Positions 25,902 to 34,700 of a DNA stretch of 64,000 bases are shown piece by piece. The notes under the pieces are model-generated. The model was given only the letters and a program-made list of their open reading frames with translations, ran no database searches and was not told the origin of the DNA. How positions within the stretch are numbered: the stretch's first letter is position 1; each line of letters starts with the position of its first letter. Source of the DNA: CAXXOK01 sp964584315 (GTDB taxonomy: Bacteria > Bacillota > Clostridia > Christensenellales > Aristaeellaceae); assembly GCA_964584315.1 (NCBI GenBank), contig CAZOZO010000011.1, positions 1 through 64,000 on the forward strand. The letters run 5' to 3'. The position numbers were made by a program, and so were the translations under genes.

Positions 25902-27158
25902 ATGGAAAACCTGACCCAGCTGAAGGATACCCTGAAGAACCTGCAAAACGAGATGCGCACGCTCGTGGCCAGCGGCCAGGCGCTGCTTGCCAACCAGGCC
26001 GCGACCCCCGCCCAGTTGACCGAGCACACCGGCAAGATGGGCGCCCTGCAGGCGCGCATCGACCTGACCCGCGCGACCATCAGCCAGGAGGAAGCCGGTC
26101 AGCAGACCGCGCTGCCCGCGCAGGCGGCCACCAAGGGCGGCCGCGTGGTGGCCATGCGCAAGAGCAACGAGTACGCGCAGGCGTTTGCCTATGCCATCCG
26201 CAACCGGCTGAACCCCGCCAACCCTTGCCCGGACCCGAGCCTGAGCGTGCTGTATGATGTGCTGACCGAAAGCGGCGGCACCCCTGCGGGCAGCGATGGC
26301 GGCTTCCTGGTGCCGGACGATGTGCAGACGCAGATCAACGAGCGCCTGCGCCAGCTGAACCCCCTGCGCGACCTGTTTACGGTGGAGCCGACCAGCACCA
26401 GCAAGGGCACCCGCATCGTGGATACCGACCCCACCACGGGCCTTACCCAGCTGGATGGCGAAGCGCCCGCTGCTGGCGTGCCGGAGGATGACCAGCCCAG
26501 CTTTGCGCCGGTCAACTATTCGCTGAATACCTATGGCCTGATCGTGCCGGTAAGCCGCGAGCTGGCCGCCGATGAAACGGCCAACCTGTTTGGCTACCTC
26601 GCCCGGTGGTACACCAAGAAGCAGGTGATTACCGAGAACAAGCTGCTGAAGGCGGCGCTGGAGTTGCTGACGAGCCAGAACATCACCGATGAGGATGACC
26701 AGAACGCCATCATGCAGCTGCGCAGCATCCTGAACATGGCGCTGGACCCGGCCATCAGCCAGACGGCCAGCATTCTGACCAACCAGAGCGGTTTTGACTT
26801 TTTGGACAGCATCACCGACAGCACCGGCCGCCCGCTGCTGCAGCCCGACCCTGCGACCGGCACGCCGATGCTGCTGAAAACCCATGCGGTGAAGGTGATG
26901 AGCAACCGCACCTTCCCCAACCGTGTGGTGACCACGACCGGCGCGACCAAGGGCGACTACTACCCCATCTATGTGGGCGACTTCAAGCAGTATGCCACGC
27001 TGTTTGAGCGGATGCCGCTGGAGTTCGTTTCCACCGACGTGGGCGGCGACGCCTTCAAGAAAAACCGCATCGATGTGCGTGGCATCAGTCGCCTTGGCGT
27101 GACCCGCTTTGACACCGAAGCCGTGGTGCGGCGCGAGATCTTCATTCCCGCGGTGTAA
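25902..27158 (+). CDS. HK97-family major capsid protein
   Basis: 418 residues. The first ~110 residues are helical and charged (LTQLKDTLKNLQNEMRTLVASGQ...), the delta/scaffold domain expected to be cut off by the upstream protease. The HK97 fold follows: GGFLVPDDVQTQINERLRQLNPLRDL marks its start, and YLARWYTKKQVITENKL and the final GVTRFDTEAVVRREIF are typical capsid elements. RBS AAAGGAGG. Confidence 0.93.
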   Translation: MENLTQLKDTLKNLQNEMRTLVASGQALLANQAATPAQLTEHTGKMGALQARIDLTRATISQEEAGQQTALPAQAATKGGRVVAMRKSNEYAQAFAYAIRNRLNPANPCPDPSLSVLYDVLTESGGTPAGSDGGFLVPDDVQTQINERLRQLNPLRDLFTVEPTSTSKGTRIVDTDPTTGLTQLDGEAPAAGVPEDDQPSFAPVNYSLNTYGLIVPVSRELAADETANLFGYLARWYTKKQVITENKLLKAALELLTSQNITDEDDQNAIMQLRSILNMALDPAISQTASILTNQSGFDFLDSITDSTGRPLLQPDPATGTPMLLKTHAVKVMSNRTFPNRVVTTTGATKGDYYPIYVGDFKQYATLFERMPLEFVSTDVGGDAFKKNRIDVRGISRLGVTRFDTEAVVRREIFIPAV

Positions 27159-27198
27159 GCGGCTGGCCTGAACCCAGCGGAAAGGAGAGCCTGACCCC

Positions 27199-27441
27199 AT
27201 GAACGCAACGAAAAACTACACCGGCCGCAACGGCAGCCAGACGGTGATCGGCGGCGAGCTGCGCGTGAAAGCCGGAGCAAAGCTGGTGCTGGAGGCGGGC
27301 GCCACGATTACCGGGCTGCCCACGGCGGATTCCATGCAGGACGCAAACGGCGACGTAAGCACTGTGGCTGCGCTGCGTGCGGAGCACAATGCACTGCTGG
27401 CAAAGCTGCGTGCCGCCGGACTGATGGCCGCGGGCGAGTAA
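27199..27441 (+). CDS. Head fibre-like protein
   Basis: 80 residues. The N-terminus (NGSQTVIGGELRVKAGAKLVLEAGATITG) resembles the beta-rich part of phage head fibre proteins, with a helical C-terminus (VAALRAEHNALLAKLRAAG) suited to trimer formation. Directly behind the capsid gene, it probably decorates the head surface. The assignment rests on sequence style and place. Confidence 0.65.
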   Translation: MNATKNYTGRNGSQTVIGGELRVKAGAKLVLEAGATITGLPTADSMQDANGDVSTVAALRAEHNALLAKLRAAGLMAAGE

Positions 27442-27450
27442 ACCCCAAAT

Positions 27451-27481
27451 GTGGGCGCGCACCAAGGCGGTGCGCGCCCAC
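27451..27481 (+). terminator. Hairpin behind the capsid/head-fibre genes
   Basis: A perfect 13-bp stem (GTGGGCGCGCACC with 27469-27481) and a 5-nt loop, without a T run. It probably protects the 3' end of capsid mRNA or partly terminates. Confidence 0.45.
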
Positions 27482-27505
27482 AGAAGCAACAGGAGGAATT
27501 TCTCC

Positions 27506-27772
27506 ATGGTGAACCTTGTGGCGGAAACCTATCAAAACCCCAGTATGCCGCTGTACATCGCACTGGACACAGGCGAGCGGCGCAATGTGGCCAACGTGAA
27601 CGCGAGCCTGCGGGGCGCCAAGGGCGTGAGCATCAACGTGGATGTGGCCGACCCCGAGCTGTGCGCCGCGAACCTTGACACCATCACCAGCGCGGTGATG
27701 GGCTTTGTGGAAAACGTGTTTGCGCAGGCGGCGGCGCTGGGCGTGCCCGTGGCCGGTGCGACGAACGCGTAA
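27506..27772 (+). CDS. Hypothetical head-region protein
   Basis: 88 residues, ATG 27506 with AGGAGG upstream. Beta-rich start (LVAETYQNPSMPLYIALDTGERRNVANVNA), then a helical end. It is not recognised; lying between capsid decoration and connector genes, it may be another small head protein. Confidence 0.55.
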   Translation: MVNLVAETYQNPSMPLYIALDTGERRNVANVNASLRGAKGVSINVDVADPELCAANLDTITSAVMGFVENVFAQAAALGVPVAGATNA

Positions 27773-27785
27773 AGGAGGGTGCCCC

Positions 27786-27971
27786 ATGGCGCAGACCTAC
27801 CGAACGACCAGGGCCATCACGGTGCGGGGATGCAGGTACGAAAAGGGCGTGACCTACACGCCTGAAAGCGAGGATGAAGCCTTGCAGCTTACGCACCTGC
27901 ACCTGATTGAGCGCGTGCACCCGCCCGACACGGGGCAACAGGAGGTGAAACCGGATGGCGGCAACCATTGA
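27786..27971 (+). CDS. Small hypothetical head-region protein
   Basis: 61 residues, ATG 27786 behind AAAGGAGG. The sequence (YRTTRAITVRGCRYEKGVTY...EALQLTHLHLIERV) resembles small SH3-like 'DUF7210-type' proteins that precede connector genes, but this is a weak match by eye. It overlaps the connector gene by 17 nt. Confidence 0.55.
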   Translation: MAQTYRTTRAITVRGCRYEKGVTYTPESEDEALQLTHLHLIERVHPPDTGQQEVKPDGGNH

Positions 27972-28236
27972 CGGCCTGAAAGGCTTTGCGGGCACCGACC
28001 CCAACGTGGCGGACACGACCCTGCAGCTGTGCATGGACGCGGCCATCTGCTGGCTGAGCGCCGCGGGGGTGAAGCCCCGAACCGGCGACGCTTCCTACGA
28101 CCTGGCCGTGTACCGGCTGGCCACCCACTACTACGACACCCGTGGCAACCAGGAGGCGGCCAAAGACGACGTGCCGCCCACCGTGATCAGCCTGATGCAC
28201 CAGCTGCGTAGCGCGCCGGAGGCGGTGAGCGAATGA
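27955..28236 (+). CDS. Head-tail connector protein (gp6/gp15-like)
   Basis: 93 residues, helical: LQLCMDAAICWLSAAGV, YDLAVYRLATHYYDTRGN and VISLMHQLRSA. This pattern (helix, AAGV loop, L.V..LA..YY..R) is that of the HK97 gp6 family adaptor that docks under the portal ring. It overlaps both neighbours by a few bases. Confidence 0.8.
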   Translation: MAATIDGLKGFAGTDPNVADTTLQLCMDAAICWLSAAGVKPRTGDASYDLAVYRLATHYYDTRGNQEAAKDDVPPTVISLMHQLRSAPEAVSE

Positions 28237-28589
28237 ACGCCGGAGAGCTGCGGCACCTGATTACCCTGCAAGAGCCAGACGGGGCCGCCACGGACGACGA
28301 GGGCAACGCAGTGCGCGTGTACAAGCAGGTATGCAACACCATGGCCGCCATCAAGGACGTGAGCGGGCGCGACTTTTACGAAGCGGCCGCCCGCCAGATG
28401 GAAAACGTGGTGACCTTCACCATCCGCTGGCGGGACGGGCTGCGCAACGACATGCAGATCGTGTATGGCGGCACGGTGTACGACATTGTGCAGATCAACC
28501 ACTTGGGGTACCGGCGCGACTGGACGCAGATCAAGGCGCGGATCCGGCAGCCGCAGGGAAGCGAGGTGAGCGCGCATGGCTATCTTTGA
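28233..28589 (+). CDS. Phage head closure protein (SPP1 gp16-like)
   Basis: 118 residues. MNAGELRHLITLQEP at the start, AAIKDVSGRDFYEA in the middle and FTIRWRDGL...IVYGGTVYDIVQINHLGYRRDW at the end match the head-tail joining/closure family (HK97 gp7/SPP1 gp16-like). It plugs the connector before tail attachment. Start in ATGA overlap. Confidence 0.85.
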   Translation: MNAGELRHLITLQEPDGAATDDEGNAVRVYKQVCNTMAAIKDVSGRDFYEAAARQMENVVTFTIRWRDGLRNDMQIVYGGTVYDIVQINHLGYRRDWTQIKARIRQPQGSEVSAHGYL

Positions 28590-28977
28590 GGTACTTGGTT
28601 TTGATGAAGCTATATTGGAACTTGAAAAGGCCAAGGACGGGTTCGAGGAACGAGCCAAGGAAGCCGTGCAGGCAGGCGGGCTGGTAGCCGCCAACCTGCT
28701 GTACGAAGCAGCGCCGCACCGAAGCGGCGCGATGCGCCAGAGCTTCAAGATGACGGCACCTGCCCGCAACGTGGAGGACGGCATCTACGTGGATGTGTAC
28801 CCGGCGGGCACCCAGCCCAACGGCCCCAGCAAGAAAGCCAGCAACGAGGAAGTTGCCTTTGTGAACGAATACGGCAGCAGCAAGCAGGAAGCCAGACCGT
28901 TTATGCGCCCCACCATCGAGAACCACGCGGATGCGATTACCGCCGCCATGGCTGCGGTGTTGGTAGGGGAGGAATGA
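28576..28977 (+). CDS. HK97 gp10-like head-tail joining protein
   Basis: 133 residues. The helical N-terminus (AIFEVLGFDEAILELEKAKD...), LLYEAAPHRSGAMRQSFK and the final EYGSSKQEARPFMRPTIENHADAI are hallmarks of the HK97-gp10/putative tail-component family. It overlaps the head closure gene by 14 nt. Confidence 0.88.
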   Translation: MAIFEVLGFDEAILELEKAKDGFEERAKEAVQAGGLVAANLLYEAAPHRSGAMRQSFKMTAPARNVEDGIYVDVYPAGTQPNGPSKKASNEEVAFVNEYGSSKQEARPFMRPTIENHADAITAAMAAVLVGEE

Positions 28978-28980
28978 CGC

Positions 28981-29313
28981 ATGGGTGTGAACGCAACCCT
29001 GAAAAGTGCCCTTGCTCCGCTTCCGTGGCCAAGCAGCCAGCACCCTGCCGCAAACGCAACCGACCCGCTCTACCTGACCTGGCAGGAGCTTTCGCTCTCC
29101 CCCACGGACTACGCCAGCAATGCACCGCTGCGCACCAGCTACATGGTGCAGGTGAATATCTTCAGCCGCACGCCCGTGAAGGACGCACAGCTGCGCAGCG
29201 TGCTGGACGCGCTGCAGGCTGGAGGCGTGACCGTGCAATACGCCGGGCCGCGCAACTACGAGGACGACACCAAGCTGTACCACATCCCCATTACCTGCCG
29301 GTGGCAGGAATAA
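28981..29313 (+). CDS. Probable tail terminator/completion protein
   Basis: 110 residues. TWQELSLSPTDYASNAPLRTSYMVQVNIFSRTPV and YEDDTKLYHIPITCRW give the beta pattern of tail terminator proteins that cap the tube, and the position before the major tail gene is right for it. The sequence match is moderate. Confidence 0.65.
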   Translation: MGVNATLKSALAPLPWPSSQHPAANATDPLYLTWQELSLSPTDYASNAPLRTSYMVQVNIFSRTPVKDAQLRSVLDALQAGGVTVQYAGPRNYEDDTKLYHIPITCRWQE

Positions 29314-29352
29314 CCCCCTGGCGCGCCCGTGCGCGCGGAAAGGAGAACCCTT

Positions 29353-29949
29353 ATGCCCGAAACCGTGATGAAACCCGGTTACTTTTACGGTATCGCGGAC
29401 GTGTACATCGCCTTCATGACCACACCGGATGCGGTGGGTACCGCGCCCGTATACGGCGCCCCGCAGGTGCTGGGCAAAAGCATCGAGATAGGCCTGAAAC
29501 CCCGCTACCGTGAGGGCAGGCTGGACGCCAGCAACACGGTGGTGCGCCGCAAAAAGAAGATTGACGGCTACGACGCGACCCTGAACCTGGACGACATCCC
29601 TGCCGCACTGCAGGCGACCATGTTCGCCCGCACGACCGACGCCAAGGGCGTGCAAATCCTCAGCGGCGATGCGGACCCCGCCAAGTGCGCGCTGGGCCTT
29701 TGCTTCACGCGTGACAACGGCCACAAGGAACTGTGGTGGCTCTACAAAGGCGAGTTTTACGAGCCGGAAAAGAGCGGCAAGACCGACAGCGACAAGATCG
29801 AGTACCAGACGCCCAAGGTGGAAGGCGCGTTTGACCGCCGCATCAATGACCACCAGCTGTGCGCCATTCTGGATGAGGACAGCGCCACAGCCGACGCCGC
29901 TACCGCTGCCAGCTGGTTTGCCGAGGTGTACGAAACCGCTGCCGCGTAA
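29353..29949 (+). CDS. Major tail (tube) protein
   Basis: 198 residues, ATG 29353 behind AAAGGAG. A typical long-tailed siphovirus tube protein: GTAPVYGAPQVLGKSIEIGL...DGYDATLNLDDIPAAL (start of the barrel) and ELWWLYKGEFYEPEKSGKTDSDKIEYQTPKVEG, a signature of the phi13/major tail family. It polymerises into the tube whose length is set by the tape measure protein. Confidence 0.88.
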   Translation: MPETVMKPGYFYGIADVYIAFMTTPDAVGTAPVYGAPQVLGKSIEIGLKPRYREGRLDASNTVVRRKKKIDGYDATLNLDDIPAALQATMFARTTDAKGVQILSGDADPAKCALGLCFTRDNGHKELWWLYKGEFYEPEKSGKTDSDKIEYQTPKVEGAFDRRINDHQLCAILDEDSATADAATAASWFAEVYETAAA

Positions 29950-29961
29950 CGCGGTAGGCAC

Positions 29962-29995
29962 AACCATGGCCGGGCTGATGTGCCCGGCCATGGTT
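29962..29995 (+). terminator. Hairpin behind the major tail gene
   Basis: A perfect 14-bp stem (AACCATGGCCGGGC with 29982-29995) and a 6-nt loop, without a T run. It probably sets the ratio of tube protein to the less abundant chaperones. Confidence 0.5.
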
Positions 29996-30017
29996 GCCTG
30001 AATGAAGGAGGATCGCC

Positions 30018-30482
30018 ATGCAGGATAACGTTTTGAAGATGAACCCAGCCGCGGCCAAAACGGAAACCCCCGCACCCGCCCCTGTGGTGGGGGATGCGCG
30101 CGGCCGGGACATTGCCGCGCCAGAAATGACCGTGACCCTGAACGGCACACGGTACGTGCTGAAATTCAACAACAAGGCCGCGCGTGTGTGCGAGGACGTA
30201 TACGCCGAGCAGTACGGGCGCGACGTGGGCTATTATGCCATCCTGAAAGAGGCATCGCGCTTCATGCACCGCGCGCTGATGGCGCTGTACTACGGCGCGC
30301 TGATTGGCGGCGGCGCGGACGTAAGCTGGGCGCAGTTTGACGAACAGTTTACCATCAGCGAGATCGAGGGTGTGTCCGAAGCGCTGATGCGGGCCATTGC
30401 GCAGGCGCTGCCGGAGCACGACGCAAAAAACGCGCTCTCCACGCCGCGGAAGAAGAAGGGCATTTTCCGTGGGCGTGGATGA
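30018..30482 (+). CDS. Tail assembly chaperone, unshifted product (gpG-like)
   Basis: 154 residues, ATG 30018 with AAGGAGG upstream. A tail assembly chaperone of the gpG/TAC type: a flexible Pro/Ala start, then VTLNGTRYVLKFNNKAARVCED and a helical C-terminus (EGVSEALMRAIAQALPEHD). It binds the tape measure protein during tail assembly. Near its end the message contains the slippery heptamer A AAA AAC (30425-30431), which allows a longer gpGT-type fusion. Confidence 0.85.
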   Translation: MQDNVLKMNPAAAKTETPAPAPVVGDARGRDIAAPEMTVTLNGTRYVLKFNNKAARVCEDVYAEQYGRDVGYYAILKEASRFMHRALMALYYGALIGGGADVSWAQFDEQFTISEIEGVSEALMRAIAQALPEHDAKNALSTPRKKKGIFRGRG

Positions 30483-30655
30483 TGTTCCACGCGCTTGACC
30501 TGGGCATTGGCGCGCGTGAATTTTGGGCGATGAGCCCGCGCGCGGTGCTGCTGATACAGGCCGAGCTGGTGGCCGTGAAGGGCGGCGACACCAAGGCTGG
30601 CGGTCGAGCGACGGAGCCCATCCGGCTGCGACTGGCGGATTTGCCAAGGCCGTAG
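30018..30655 (+). CDS. Tail assembly chaperone fusion by programmed -1 frameshift (gpGT-like)
   Basis: At 30423-30431 the gpG frame reads GCA AAA AAC, so A AAA AAC lies in the exact register for -1 slippage. Shifting back one base at 30431 opens a frame with no stop until TAG 30653-30655. It adds 74 residues including FPWAWMMFHALDLG and AREFWAMSPRAVLLIQAELV, the usual 'W..M......G....EFW.M.P' pattern of T domains. The fusion would have 212 residues (138 + 74). A separate ATG start at 30479 (ATGA overlap with the gpG stop) could also make a 58-residue T product. Confidence 0.8.
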
Positions 30656-30677
30656 GGATGGAATTAACTGGGGCAAC

Positions 30678-30723
30678 ATGATATACTGCTTCCATCAAAA
30701 ATCAAATGGAGGCAGTATATCAT
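30678..30723 (+). promoter_or_regulatory. 17-bp inverted repeat covering RBS and start of the exonuclease gene
   Basis: 30678-30694 (ATGATATACTGCTTCCA) pairs with 30707-30723 over a 12-nt loop, with one G-T pair. The second arm contains the GGAGG ribosome binding site and reaches into the ATG at 30722. As RNA it would hide the start; as DNA it is a long operator-like palindrome that also includes a -10-like TATACT (30682-30687). Confidence 0.65.
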
Positions 30724-31633
30724 GAATGCTGACCGAATACATAAAGGCAAAAACCAGTATCTGTTACCCAGTGATTACGTTGTGATTGATACTGAAACAA
30801 CTGGCCTTGACCCTGCGCGGGATCATATCATTGAGCTTGCAGCCGTGCGTGTGCGCAATGGCCAGCCTGCTGAAACCTATCAAACACTTGTGAAACCACC
30901 CTATCCGATTGACGCATTCATTACAGAATTAACCGGAATAACCAATGAGATGTTAAAAGACGCACCCGCGATCAAGAACGTGATCGCGGATTACGTGGCG
31001 TTTCTGGGTGAGGATATTATCCTCGGGCATAACGTCAATTTTGACATCAACTTTATATACGACGCTTCGATCGAGCATACCGAACAACCTGTGTGTAACC
31101 ATTACGTTGATACCATGGGGCTGTCTAGACGCATTTACCCTGAGTGGAAGCACCACCGGCTTGTTGACCTCATTAAAAACCTTCGCGTACAAGGCGGTGC
31201 TGCACACAGGGCTTTATCGGATGCTCACTATACCAAAAGATGCTACGATGCCTTACAGAGTGCAATGGATGCAAAGGGATTGACACTGGAAGCCATCAAG
31301 CCAATCAAGCAAAACTATGCGCGGGATATGCGGCCACAGACAGATCAGTTTGATGTTGGCTCGCCGATCTACCGCAAGACCTTCGTTTTTACCGGAGCCA
31401 TGGAACGCATGGTGCGCAAAGATGCAATGCAAATTGTGCTGAACCTTGGCGGGTTTTGCGGTGACAGCGTGAACCAGGATACAAATTTCCTTGTGCTTGG
31501 AAATGCGGGGTATAGCACCTCCTTTGCAGGCGGCAAGAGCGCAAAGCGCAGGAAGGCCGAAAAGCTCAAGGCAGAAGGGGAAGATATTGAAATCATCTCA
31601 GAAGACGTGTTTTTAGACATGCTCGATGTTTAA
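30722..31633 (+). CDS. DEDD 3'-5' exonuclease with C-terminal BRCT domain (moron)
   Basis: 303 residues. Residues ~15-185 are a DnaQ/PolIII-epsilon type exonuclease: Exo I VVIDTETTGLD, Exo II GHNVNFDINF, Exo III HRALSDAHYT (the His-x-x-x-x-Asp of DEDDh). Residues ~220-300 form a BRCT-like domain (KTFVFTGAMERMVRKDAM...NFLVLGN...KAEKLKAEGEDIEIISEDVF), as in NAD-dependent ligase. The AT-richer gene is wedged between the tail chaperone and tape measure genes, with its own start region and terminator. That is a classic moron, perhaps for DNA repair, defence or counter-defence. Confidence 0.85.
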   Translation: MNADRIHKGKNQYLLPSDYVVIDTETTGLDPARDHIIELAAVRVRNGQPAETYQTLVKPPYPIDAFITELTGITNEMLKDAPAIKNVIADYVAFLGEDIILGHNVNFDINFIYDASIEHTEQPVCNHYVDTMGLSRRIYPEWKHHRLVDLIKNLRVQGGAAHRALSDAHYTKRCYDALQSAMDAKGLTLEAIKPIKQNYARDMRPQTDQFDVGSPIYRKTFVFTGAMERMVRKDAMQIVLNLGGFCGDSVNQDTNFLVLGNAGYSTSFAGGKSAKRRKAEKLKAEGEDIEIISEDVFLDMLDV

Positions 31634-31682
31634 GCTTCTGTTAAGTAGTGTCGCATAAATAGTCAACCATCATGGCCTGATA

Positions 31683-31710
31683 ACCGCCCTGAAAACAGGG
31701 GCGGTTTTTT
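31683..31710 (+). terminator. Terminator of the exonuclease moron
   Basis: ACCGCCCTG pairs with CAGGGGCGGT (one bulged base) over AAAA, followed by six T. Confidence 0.8.
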
Positions 31711-31740
31711 GATGCCCGTATTTTGAAGGGATGTGCCACC

Positions 31741-34700
31741 ATGGCGAAAAAGGGCGGGAGCGACCCGAAGCTGCGCGCACGCATCGGCATTGATGGCGAG
31801 CAAACCTATAAAGAGGCACTAGATGGCATTGCCCAGCGGATGAAGATGCTCAAGAGCGAAATGAGCGTGACCACCGCCGAGTTCAAGAGCCAGGGCGCCA
31901 CCATGGGGAACCTGCAGCAGCGGCAGGGGGAACTGAACGAGAAGTACGACCTGCAGCTGCAAAAGGTGGTCACCCTGCGGGACATGCTGGAGAAGTGCCG
32001 GGCGAAGTATGGCGAGAATGCCGATGAAACCCGCAACCTGCAGCTGGCGCTGAACGCCGCCACCGCCGAGATGGCAACCACCGAGGGCGAAATCAAGGAC
32101 AACACCGCCGCGATGGAGGCGTTTGAGGACGAAACCGCGCTGGTGGTGACGGCCATCGGCGTGGCGCTGCTGGCCGGACTGCGCAATGCGGCCAGTGCCA
32201 TCGGCGGCGCGTTTATGACCGCGGTAAAGGCCGCCGGAACGGCGCTCAGGGAGCTGGGCGAGTTTGCCGTGGCGGCCGCCAAGAAGGGTTTTGAGCTGAG
32301 CAAGAGCGCGGGCAGCATGGCCGACAGCGTGCTGACCACCAGCCAGCAGACCGGCATTGCCGCCGAGCAGCTGCAAAAGTGGCAATATGCCGCCAACTTC
32401 ATGGATACGCCGGTGGACACCATCACCAAGAGCATGGCCAAGATGACCAAGCAGGTGGGCGACGCGGCGGGCGGCAGCAAGGCCGCGCAGGAGAAGTTTC
32501 AGGCGCTGGGCGTTTCCATCTATGACAACAACGGCAACCTGCGCGATAACGAGGCCATCTTTGCCGACACGATCGATGCGCTGGGGAAAATGACCAACGA
32601 AACCGAGCGCGACGCGGCCGCCATGGATCTGTTTGGGAAATCCGCCCAAGAGCTGAACCCTTTGATCGAGGCAGGCGGCGATGCGATTACACGGCTGGGC
32701 GCAGAAGCCGAGAAGATGGGCACGGTATTCAGCGACAGCCAGCTGGCTACGCTGGGCGGCTTTGACGATTCCATGCAACGGATGCAGGCGACCGCGGACG
32801 GACTGGCCAACACGATCGGGCTTTTGCTGGTGCCCGCCTTTCAACCGCTGGTAGACACGGCCGCGGACAGCATGGGCAGGCTCAGCGCCGCGCTGAAAGA
32901 CGGGCTGCAGCCGGGCGAGCTGGAAACCATCGTGGACGACATGATGGAGGGTTTGGAGGACGCGCTGGCCGACATCACGCCCCTGATCCGCAAGGCCATC
33001 CCCGTGGCCACGAAGGCCGCAAAATCCATCATCGCGGTGCTGGCCAAGGAACTGCCCAAACTGGTGGGCGACCTGGCCCCTGCGGCGCTGGAGCTGCTGC
33101 GGGGGTTTCTCGATTCCATGGTGGAGAACAGCGACGACATCGGCACCATGGCCGCCGACCTGATCGAGAGCATCATCGACTTCTTGCTGGACGCCGCGCC
33201 GGAGCTGGTGGAGGCAAGCGGAGCGATCATCGAAAGCCTGATCGACGGACTGGTGAGCGGAAACGGCCTGCAGGACATCATCAGCGGCGCGGTGGCGCTG
33301 CTGGGCAAGTTTGCGGCTGCGCTGGTGAAGAACGCCGCCATGCTGATCGCCAAAGGCCCGATGATCATTGGGGAGCTGGTGAAAGGGCTGCTGAACGCCG
33401 ACTGGGGCGGGGTGGCGCTGGAACTGGTGGGGAGCCTTGGGGACGCAATCACCGCCGCGTTCACCAATGCGGATGAAATCGCGGCTGCCTACGAGCAGCA
33501 GTTTGGTGCTACGGAAAAGGCGTGGGCCGCGTTTAAGACGGTGCTGGACAAGGCCGACGAAAACCTTGCAAGCTCCGAAGCGGACGCGGAGGGTAAAAAG
33601 GCGCTGGCCACGGAATTGCTGGCGCTGTATGACCAGCTTTCCCAGAAGGACGTGAAAACCGACGCCGACCTTGCCCTGATGGCGGATTACGCCGCGCAGA
33701 TCGCGGAGATCTATCCGACGCTTGGGCAGTACATCGACCCGGTCACGGGGGCCTTCACGCTGAACACACAGGCCATCAAAGACAATATCGAAGCTCAGTA
33801 TCAGCTGGAAATGATCGCCGCGTACAAGGAGTACCGCACCAAGCTTTTTCAGGCGCTTGCGGATGCCAATGTAGCCTTGCTGCAGCACGTGCAAACACAG
33901 GAGGACGTCAAGAAAAAGTGGGAAGAGCTGAAAGCGCAGTCGGATGAACTGCAAGGGCTGTACAGCAGCGTGTTTGAAAACGGGGGCGGGCTGCTAGTTT
34001 TTGAGGAAAACCTGACGCGCATCTACCAGACCATCAAGGACAATACCAGCATAGCGAACCCGCTATCCGACTTTGTGGACGTGCTGGCCGACGGCACCGT
34101 GAAACTGCGCGACGGCGCGGACGCGGCCGCCGCCTATGACGCGGCGCAAACGCTGATGACGGCAGCCGTTGGGAATGCGGCCACTGCCTTTACCGAACAA
34201 AACGGCGTTCTGGCAAAGGCTTATGAAAGCTACGACACCTTCTCCCAAGGCGTGACCGATGCCAATGCAGACTTGACCGCCATGAACGGCATCATTGCCG
34301 ATGCGCAGGCAAAGTACAACGCCCTGGCGCCCGCCGCCACCGCCGCCGGAGCTGCCGGACAGAGCGCCGGGGACGCCATCAACGCCGGAGGGGACGCCGC
34401 GCTGACCGGCGCGGGCAAGGTGGAGGAAGCTACCGGCAAGCTGGCCGACGGCAAAACCGCCGCTGGAGAAGCCGCCGAAGGCGCACAGGCTGCCGGAGAG
34501 CAGATTGCCACCGAAGCGGAAAAGATACTGGCCACCGCAGAGGACATCCAGGGCGCGCAAGCCGCCGCCGAGGCGGCACAAGCCAAGATTGCCGAGCTGC
34601 TGACGACCATTACCACCGATGCAGCCACTGCGCTGACCACCATGGAAACCATCGCGGCCAGCATCACCCTGACGGCGCAGGGAATGATGGCCGCCATTGA

